Position numbers and translations under genes: made by a program
Shown: piece by piece, positions 1-4,435 of the stretch
Layout of the letters: each line of letters starts with the position of its first letter
How positions within the stretch are numbered: position 1 is the stretch's first letter
Source of the DNA: Profundicola sp964553105
Lineage (GTDB): Bacteria > Bacteroidota > Bacteroidia > Flavobacteriales > Weeksellaceae
Direction of reading: 5' to 3'
NCBI GenBank assembly: GCA_964553105.1
Contig: CAZKJO010000066.1
Coordinates: forward strand, 1 to 7,077
Length of the DNA: 7,077 nt
Notes under the pieces: model-generated
Told to the model about the DNA's origin: nothing
What the model saw: only the letters and a program-made list of their open reading frames with translations
The model's database searches: none

Positions 1-4
1 GAAA

Positions 5-60
5 ACTCTAAACTCTACACCCTAATCCCTAAACCTATTACTAACTACTACTAATCTTAA
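5..60. repeat. Degenerate heptanucleotide tandem repeat, G-free
   Basis: Read in steps of seven from position 5, the units are ACTCTAA, ACTCTAC, ACCCTAA, TCCCTAA, then weaker ACCTATT, ACTAACT, ACTACTA and ATCTTAA. The first four fit a consensus ACYCTAA with at most one change each, and the next three keep the leading AC in phase. No G occurs from position 2 to 71. The array may begin left of the window, so its full length is unknown. It lies just beyond the terminator of the minus-strand block, so it is intergenic with respect to that block. The function is unknown. The period is seen directly, but for the last four units it is weak. Confidence 0.6.
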
Positions 61-63
61 AAC

Positions 64-96
64 AAAAAAAAGACGAAACCATTAAGTTTCGTCTTT
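64..96 (-). terminator. Rho-independent terminator of the minus-strand block
   Basis: An 11-bp perfect inverted repeat (AAAGACGAAAC at 69-79, GTTTCGTCTTT at 86-96) encloses a 6-nt loop. Read on the minus strand, the hairpin runs into eight consecutive T (complement of A at 64-71), which is the classic intrinsic terminator form. On the plus strand only three T follow, so it acts mainly on the minus strand. It lies 23 nt past the stop codon of the small acidic protein gene and marks the end of that transcript. Confidence 0.9.
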
Positions 97-119
97 AAAT
101 ATGTTCTCAATCCATTCTC

Positions 120-422
120 TTAATCTTCTAGAGCGCTTGGATCTGGCTCGTCAAAGCTTACGTCGTCATCGAATGAATAATCATCGTCTTCCTCAAACAT
201 TTCCATTACGTTCTCTAAACGTTGGCTAATTTTCACTAAATAGCTGCTATCTTCGGTTTGAACCTCAACGGCCTCCACCGTTTCTCCTTTAGCGTTTTTG
301 AAAACGATTACGTCTTTATCACTGTAGCCATCAGGATACTTCTCAACGAGTAAAGTTAATATTTCGTCGTTCAATTTCTTGAAATCTACGATAACTCTTC
401 TTTTGGGTGCTGGCTTTTTCAT
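120..422 (-). CDS. Small protein of unknown function with highly acidic C-terminus
   Basis: This is a 100-residue protein that I cannot assign a function. The N-terminus is basic (KKPAPKRR, residues 2-9). Residues 10-70 look like a compact alpha/beta unit (VIVDFKKLNDEILTLLVEKYPDGY, here broken as VIVDFKKLNDE and ILTLLVEKYPDGY, then GETVEAVEVQTEDSSYLVK at 46-64). Residues 77-100 are a tail with 13 Asp/Glu in 24 positions, probably disordered. There is no signal peptide or membrane segment, so it is likely cytoplasmic. I recall similar short acidic proteins in other Bacteroidota, sometimes labelled 'DNA primase' without support, and I see no primase motif here. The ATG at 422 lies 15 nt after the stop of the deoxyhypusine synthase-like gene, so the two are probably co-transcribed, and a terminator follows. 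The basic head and acidic tail suggest protein or nucleic-acid binding, which is inference. Confidence 0.85.
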   Translation of the reverse strand: MKKPAPKRRVIVDFKKLNDEILTLLVEKYPDGYSDKDVIVFKNAKGETVEAVEVQTEDSSYLVKISQRLENVMEMFEEDDDYSFDDDVSFDEPDPSALED

Positions 423-437
423 TTTTAAGTTAAGTTT

Positions 438-1406
438 TTAATAGTCTAATAAATAGGCGAATATCAATGGAGCAACAATAGTTGCATCTGATTCAATAAT
501 AAATTTAGGTGTATCTACACTTAGTTTTCCCCAAGTGATTTTCTCATTCGGTACGGCTCCTGAATAACTACCATAACTTGTAGTTGAGTCAGAAATTTGA
601 CAGAAATAACTCCAGAAAGGAGTATCTTCTCTTTCTAAATCTTGGTATAACATCGGAACAACACAAATTGGGAAATCTCCCGCGATTCCACCTCCAATTT
701 GGAAGAATCCGATTCCATCTTTAGAGTTGTCGGTGTACCAATCTGCCAACCAAGCCATGTACTCAATACCTGATTTCATGGTAGTGGCTTTTAATTCACC
801 TTTAATAACATAACTCGCGAAGATGTTTCCCATCGTACTGTCTTCCCATCCTGGTACCACAATCGGTAAGTTTTTCTCTGCAGCAGCGTACATCCAGCTG
901 TCTTTTAAGTCGATTTCGTAGTATTCTTCTAAAACACCAGATAGCAACATTTTGTACATAAATTCGTGCGGGAAATAGCGCTCACCTGCCGCTTCTGCAT
1001 CCTTCCATATCTTTACGATATGTTGTTGTAATCTTCTAAAAGCTTCCTCCTCTGGAATACAAGTATCTGTAACTCGGTTCAAGCCTTTCTCCATTAAATC
1101 CCATTCTTGTTGAGGTGTTAAATCTCTATATTCTGGAATTCTTTTGTAGTGTGAGTGAGCTACCAAGTTCATGATATCCTCCTCTAAGTTGGCACCTGTA
1201 CAAGAGATGATTTGCACTTTGTCTTGACGAATCATTTCAGCAAAAATCTTTCCTAATTCGGCGGTAGACATAGCTCCAGCCAAGGTTACCATCATTTTAG
1301 AACCTTGTGCTAATTGCTGCTCATAAGCTTTAGCAGCATCCACTAAAGCAGCAGAATTAAAATGAAGATAATATTTTTCTATAAAATTAGATATAGGCCC
1401 TTTCAT
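438..1406 (-). CDS. Deoxyhypusine synthase-like enzyme (probable homospermidine-type aminobutyltransferase)
   Basis: This 322-residue protein belongs to the bacterial branch of the deoxyhypusine synthase family, which uses NAD to move an aminobutyl group between amines. Visible family blocks are SCTGANLEED (68-77), PGWEDSTMGNIFA (185-197), GGGIAGDFPI (238-247) and the C-terminal TWGK (291-294) followed by SDAT (307-310). Lys294 aligns with the catalytic Lys of eukaryotic enzymes (SWGK), so the enzyme-imine chemistry is probably kept. The eukaryotic His-His pair after the GGG motif is absent (GDFP instead), and bacteria lack eIF5A, so a small polyamine acceptor such as putrescine is more likely than a protein. 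That would make homospermidine, but the substrate is inference. It is cytoplasmic. The start is the ATG at 1406 behind an A/T-rich leader. Arginine decarboxylase lies 125 nt upstream and the small acidic protein gene 15 nt downstream. Confidence 0.92.
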   Translation of the reverse strand: MKGPISNFIEKYYLHFNSAALVDAAKAYEQQLAQGSKMMVTLAGAMSTAELGKIFAEMIRQDKVQIISCTGANLEEDIMNLVAHSHYKRIPEYRDLTPQQEWDLMEKGLNRVTDTCIPEEEAFRRLQQHIVKIWKDAEAAGERYFPHEFMYKMLLSGVLEEYYEIDLKDSWMYAAAEKNLPIVVPGWEDSTMGNIFASYVIKGELKATTMKSGIEYMAWLADWYTDNSKDGIGFFQIGGGIAGDFPICVVPMLYQDLEREDTPFWSYFCQISDSTTSYGSYSGAVPNEKITWGKLSVDTPKFIIESDATIVAPLIFAYLLDY

Positions 1407-1488
1407 TTATATTTTTTTATGTTATTGTTCAAAATTTGTATTCAAAATTGTTTCAACATGATTGAAGCTTTGGCTTGAATTATTAGAG

Positions 1489-1520
1489 CAAACTAAATGA
1501 TATATTCCAAAATCTCCAAA
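1489..1520 (-). promoter_or_regulatory. Possible internal promoter for the deoxyhypusine synthase-like gene
   Basis: On the minus strand, TTTG (1517-1520) is followed after 20 nt by TTAGTTTG (1489-1496). This matches the Bacteroidota pattern TTG-N17-23-TAnnTTTG with one mismatch in the -7 element. It sits in the 125-nt gap between arginine decarboxylase and the downstream gene and would give a leader of roughly 75 nt. In AT-rich DNA such matches arise by chance, so this is tentative. No terminator is visible in the gap, so read-through from the decarboxylase gene is also expected. Confidence 0.35.
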
Positions 1521-1531
1521 CAATTTAAGAT

Positions 1532-2950
1532 TTATTTATTTTCTTCTCCTCCTCCTACATTGTATCCTAATGTGCTCAACATATTATCATGTGTTTGTTG
1601 CTCGGCAAAGACTTTGGTGAAAATAATTCCATTCTGATCTCTATTGATGAGGATATGTTTTGGCGTAGGTATCAAACAATGCTGAATTCCTCCAAAACCT
1701 CCAATGCTCTCTTGATAAGCTCCAGTGTTGAAGAAACCTATGTATAAAGGTTTGTCCTTTTTAAACTTAGGAAGATAAATAGCGTTTAAGTTTTGCTCAC
1801 TATTGTAGTAGTCATCACTATCGCAGGTTAAACCTCCTAATAAAACTCTTTCGTATTCATCGTCCCAACGATTGACAGATAATAAAACAAATCGTTTGTT
1901 GATCGCCCAAGAGTCGGGTAGGGTAGTAATGAAAGATGAATTAATCATGTTCCATTTCTCTCGGTCGTTTTGTTGTTTTTGGTGTAATACTTCATACACA
2001 GCCCCGCCGCTTTCTCCAACTGTAAAAGACCCGAACTCGGTGAAGATATTAGGTACTTCTACGCCAGCATCTTCACAAACCATTTTTATTTGGTTGATGA
2101 TCTCGTCGATGATATAAGCATAATCATAATCAAATGCCAATGAATTCTTTATCGGGAATCCTCCACCAATATTTAGTGAGTCTAATGTTGGGCAAATCTT
2201 TTTAAGGTTCACATAAACTTTTAAACATTTATGTAGCTCGTTCCAGTAATAAGCCGTGTCTCTAATGCCAGTGTTAATAAAGAAGTGAAGCATTTTTAAG
2301 CTTGCTTTTGGATCTTCTTTCACCTTGTTTTTATAAAATGGTACAATATCGCGATATCCAATTCCTAAACGAGAAGTATAGAACTCAAATTTTGGCTCCT
2401 CTTCGGAGGCAATACGAATTCCAATATCGAATTTACCGTTGATGTTTTCTGACAAAAGATCTAATTCCTCTGCATTATCTAGAATCGGAATGCACTTTTT
2501 GTGACCACCGTTTACTAATCTTGCGATGTTGTCTATGTATTGATCGCGTTTAAAACCATTACAAAGAATCCAACTTTTGTTGCTTAGTTTTCCTTCTTTC
2601 TTAAGAATTTCAACAATGTTGATATCGTAAGCAGAGCTAGTTTCAATATGAATTTTATTCTTAAGCGCTTCATCTAATACAAATGAAAAATGCGAACTCT
2701 TGGTGCAGTAACAATAATTATAAGTAGCCTCATAATCATGTTTCTCCATGGCTTCTCTGAACCAGTTTTTAGCTTTTTGTATATTTTCAGAAATCTTAGG
2801 GAGATAACTAAATTTTAAAGGAGCTCCATATTTATTTACCAAATCCATAACATCTATACCATGAAAAGTTAGGTTACTTCCCTTGGTATCGAACTCATCT
2901 TGTGGAAAATAATAGGTTTGATCTATTAAGTCGCGGTATTTTAATTTCAT
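1532..2950 (-). CDS. speA: Biosynthetic arginine decarboxylase, PLP-dependent, short form
   Basis: This 472-residue enzyme of the alanine-racemase-fold (fold III) decarboxylases is expected to convert arginine to agmatine and CO2 as the first step of polyamine synthesis in the cytoplasm. Lys84 in YCTKSSHF occupies the PLP Schiff-base position (PIK in other members). GGGFPI (262-267) is the glycine loop that binds the cofactor phosphate. Glu305 in TEFGSF sits where other members have E-x-G-R. LTCDSDD (374-380) carries the catalytic Cys376. NTGAYQES (408-415) is the C-terminal PLP/dimer motif with Tyr412. It is much shorter than the 658-residue E. coli SpeA and lacks its long insertions, as I recall for Bacteroidota members. 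Arginine rather than ornithine or diaminopimelate as substrate is inferred from this resemblance and from the neighbouring polyamine gene. The start is the ATG at 2950. It is divergent from purK. Confidence 0.88.
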   Translation of the reverse strand: MKLKYRDLIDQTYYFPQDEFDTKGSNLTFHGIDVMDLVNKYGAPLKFSYLPKISENIQKAKNWFREAMEKHDYEATYNYCYCTKSSHFSFVLDEALKNKIHIETSSAYDINIVEILKKEGKLSNKSWILCNGFKRDQYIDNIARLVNGGHKKCIPILDNAEELDLLSENINGKFDIGIRIASEEEPKFEFYTSRLGIGYRDIVPFYKNKVKEDPKASLKMLHFFINTGIRDTAYYWNELHKCLKVYVNLKKICPTLDSLNIGGGFPIKNSLAFDYDYAYIIDEIINQIKMVCEDAGVEVPNIFTEFGSFTVGESGGAVYEVLHQKQQNDREKWNMINSSFITTLPDSWAINKRFVLLSVNRWDDEYERVLLGGLTCDSDDYYNSEQNLNAIYLPKFKKDKPLYIGFFNTGAYQESIGGFGGIQHCLIPTPKHILINRDQNGIIFTKVFAEQQTHDNMLSTLGYNVGGGEENK

Positions 2951-3031
2951 TTCAAAATAAATTATCGATTGAAGTTAAAGAAAAAAATAAGCAATCCAAG
3001 AATTTGGGCTCACTTATTACAATCCATTCTA

Positions 3032-3067
3032 TTTGCAATGCAATTTTAAATTAAAATTTTTACTTTG
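3032..3067 (+). promoter_or_regulatory. Candidate promoter for purK
   Basis: TTTG (3032-3035) and TTACTTTG (3060-3067, continuing GCA) resemble the Bacteroidota -33 and -7 elements. The spacer is 24 nt, one longer than the usual 17-23, and the -7 element has one mismatch to TAnnTTTG. Transcription would start near 3073, leaving a leader of about 45 nt. This is the best plus-strand match in the divergent region. I found no comparably good minus-strand promoter for the arginine decarboxylase gene. Confidence 0.4.
3042..3058. repeat. AT-only inverted repeat in the speA-purK divergent region
   Basis: AATTTTAA and TTAAAATT form a perfect 8-bp inverted repeat around a single central A. It falls between the two putative promoter elements of purK, where an operator could sit. 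It contains no G or C, so it may simply reflect base composition. No regulator is encoded nearby. Confidence 0.4.
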
Positions 3068-3117
3068 CAGTCGTTAATTACAAAATATTATATAAAAATC
3101 TTTATTTCTTTAATAAC

Positions 3118-4206
3118 ATGTTAAAAGTTGGAATTTTAGGCGGCGGTCAATTGGGTTTAATGTTTGTGCAAAATGCATTGAGCTACCCTATCGAAATACA
3201 TATTTTAGATCCTAATCCAGAGGCAAGTTGTGCGAATTTTGCACATCGATTTATGGTAGGTGATTTTAATGATGAACAAACGGTGCTTGACTTTGCTAAA
3301 GATGTAGATATTGTTGGGATAGAGATTGAGCACGTAAACCTAGAAGCGCTTAAAAAATTAAAAGCTCAAGGAAAAACAGTTATTCCAGATCCAGAGGTTT
3401 TAGAAATCATTCAAGATAAAGGAATTCAAAAAGATTTTTATTTAAAACATAATATTCCAACGGCGCCTGTTCAGGAAGAAAATACATTTCCTGTAGTTCA
3501 AAAACTTTGTAGAGGTGGCTACGATGGGAAAGGAGTTCAGGTTTTAACTGACGAAAATAAAGATAAAAAGTGGAGCGAAGATTCTGTGTTTGAAACTTTA
3601 GCCAACATTAAATTAGAGTTAGCTGTAATTATTGCTAGAAACGCAGCCGGTGAAACCGCAATTTATCCAGTAGTGGAGCAGGTGGTGAATCCAGCTTATA
3701 ATTTATTAGAGTATTTATTGATACCAGCTAGAATAGATGATGACATAGCAGAAAGAGCTAAAGAAGTTGCGCTACAAGTGGTTGATGCCTTTGATCAGCC
3801 TGGAATTTATGCGGTTGAGTTATTCTTAAACAATGATAACTCTATTTGGGTGAATGAAACAGCGCCACGAGTTCACAATAGTGGGCATGCTACTATAGAA
3901 GCATCGGCTTCTTCTCAGTTTGATATGATGTTGAGAGTGTTGTTAAATCTTCCATTAGGATCCACTGAAATGACCTCTAAAGCAGCTATTTTAAATATAA
4001 TTGGTGCAGAAGGGCACGAAGGAAATGCAAAAGTGGAGGGATTAGATGATTTAATGAAGATTCCTGGTGCTGCGATGCATTGGTATGGTAAGAAAATCAC
4101 GAAACCTGGTAGGAAAATGGGACATGCTACTTTTACCGCAAAAACTTATGAGGAAATCATTAAGCAGATCGATGAGGTGAAACCTGTTCTTAAATCAACA
4201 ACCTAA
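3118..4206 (+). CDS. purK: 5-(carboxyamino)imidazole ribonucleotide synthase
   Basis: PurK is an ATP-grasp enzyme that carboxylates aminoimidazole ribonucleotide with ATP and bicarbonate to N5-CAIR in cytoplasmic purine synthesis. The 362-residue protein has the N-terminal GILGGGQLG loop (5-13), DPNPEASCA (31-39) and IEIEHVN (68-74). Its ATP-grasp core shows VVQK (126-129) with RGGYDGKGVQ (132-141), ELAVIIARN (167-175) and the metal/substrate block NETAPRVHNSGH (246-257), followed by SQFDMMLR (266-273) and LNLPLG (276-281). Length and motif order are those of a complete PurK. The start is the ATG at 3118, placed directly before the conserved glycine loop. PurE, which uses the product and is often adjacent, does not follow here; a receptor gene does. 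Expression is probably from its own promoter just upstream. Confusion with PurT is unlikely because of the PurK-type ETAPRVHNSGH block. Confidence 0.95.
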   Translation: MLKVGILGGGQLGLMFVQNALSYPIEIHILDPNPEASCANFAHRFMVGDFNDEQTVLDFAKDVDIVGIEIEHVNLEALKKLKAQGKTVIPDPEVLEIIQDKGIQKDFYLKHNIPTAPVQEENTFPVVQKLCRGGYDGKGVQVLTDENKDKKWSEDSVFETLANIKLELAVIIARNAAGETAIYPVVEQVVNPAYNLLEYLLIPARIDDDIAERAKEVALQVVDAFDQPGIYAVELFLNNDNSIWVNETAPRVHNSGHATIEASASSQFDMMLRVLLNLPLGSTEMTSKAAILNIIGAEGHEGNAKVEGLDDLMKIPGAAMHWYGKKITKPGRKMGHATFTAKTYEEIIKQIDEVKPVLKSTT

Positions 4207-4208
4207 AA

Positions 4209-4236
4209 AAGATTAGTTAATAGTCTTAGATTTTTT
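4209..4236 (+). terminator. Weak intrinsic terminator after purK
   Basis: AAGATTA (4209-4215) and TAGTCTT (4221-4227) can form a 7-bp stem including one G-T pair with a 5-nt loop. Six T follow at 4231-4236, three bases after the stem. It starts 3 nt after the purK stop codon. The stem is AT-rich and the T run is offset, so termination may be partial. Confidence 0.45.
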
Positions 4237-4382
4237 AATTCAATAAGCCTTCACTGATAATGCTTAAATTATAAGTGTCTATTAATAATTTGAATTTGAG
4301 TAAGGAATGTATATCTCTGCTGTAAAATCGAACTTATGTATTGAAATTTCTTAATCTTATATTAAACCTTTTCAAATAGTCC

Positions 4383-4410
4383 TTGTCTAACAATTTTAAT
4401 ACTAATTTAG
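4383..4410 (+). promoter_or_regulatory. Candidate promoter for the TonB-dependent receptor gene
   Basis: TTG (4383-4385), 17 nt, then TAATTTAG (4403-4410) fits the Bacteroidota TTG-N17-23-TAnnTTTG pattern with one mismatch in the -7 element. It would place the transcript start near 4416, about 20 nt before the chosen ATG. That start site would favour initiation at 4436 over the TTG at 4421. The rest of the 229-nt gap (4207-4435) shows no other convincing element. Confidence 0.4.
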
Positions 4411-4424
4411 CACCCCAAATTTGA

Positions 4425-4430
4425 AGAGGA
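4425..4430 (+). promoter_or_regulatory. Shine-Dalgarno-like site that decides the receptor start
   Basis: AGAGGA lies 5 nt before the ATG at 4436. The alternative in-frame TTG start at 4421 would overlap this purine run and has no site of its own. The match is notable because Bacteroidota genes usually lack such sites and rely on A-rich leaders. Confidence 0.45.
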
Positions 4431-4435
4431 CAATT

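Noticed and set aside
5..60. Start of a CRISPR array or a telomere-like end
   Set aside because: Units are only 7 nt and adjacent, with no spacers, so it is not CRISPR. The likeness to telomere heptamers is imperfect and flavobacterial chromosomes are circular as far as is generally known.
1407..1531. Remnant of a lost agmatinase gene between the deoxyhypusine synthase-like and arginine decarboxylase genes
   Set aside because: The gap is only 125 nt and AT-rich, and I see no fragment encoding ureohydrolase motifs, so a remnant cannot be supported.
1872..2117. Open frame of 81 codons on the plus strand inside the arginine decarboxylase gene
   Set aside because: It lies wholly within a well-supported gene on the other strand, shows no recognisable motif, and is best explained as an antisense shadow.
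2951..3117. A promoter for arginine decarboxylase on the minus strand, for example TTATTTTG near 2953-2960
   Set aside because: The element lies so close to the ATG that a transcript start would fall inside the gene, and no correctly spaced -33 element is present.
3915..4100. Open frame of 61 codons on the minus strand inside purK
   Set aside because: It is fully contained in the conserved C-terminal part of purK, with no motif or leader of its own; a shadow frame.
4307..4354. A 15-codon ATG-to-TAA frame in the gap before the receptor gene
   Set aside because: It is too short, lacks a ribosome site or upstream promoter, and such frames are expected by chance in AT-rich DNA. I considered a leader peptide but saw no codon run or attenuator-like hairpin to support it.
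4421..4435. TTG at 4421 as the receptor start codon
   Set aside because: The ATG at 4436 has an AGAGGA site 5 nt upstream, gives a more normal signal peptide, and the TTG would overlap that site.
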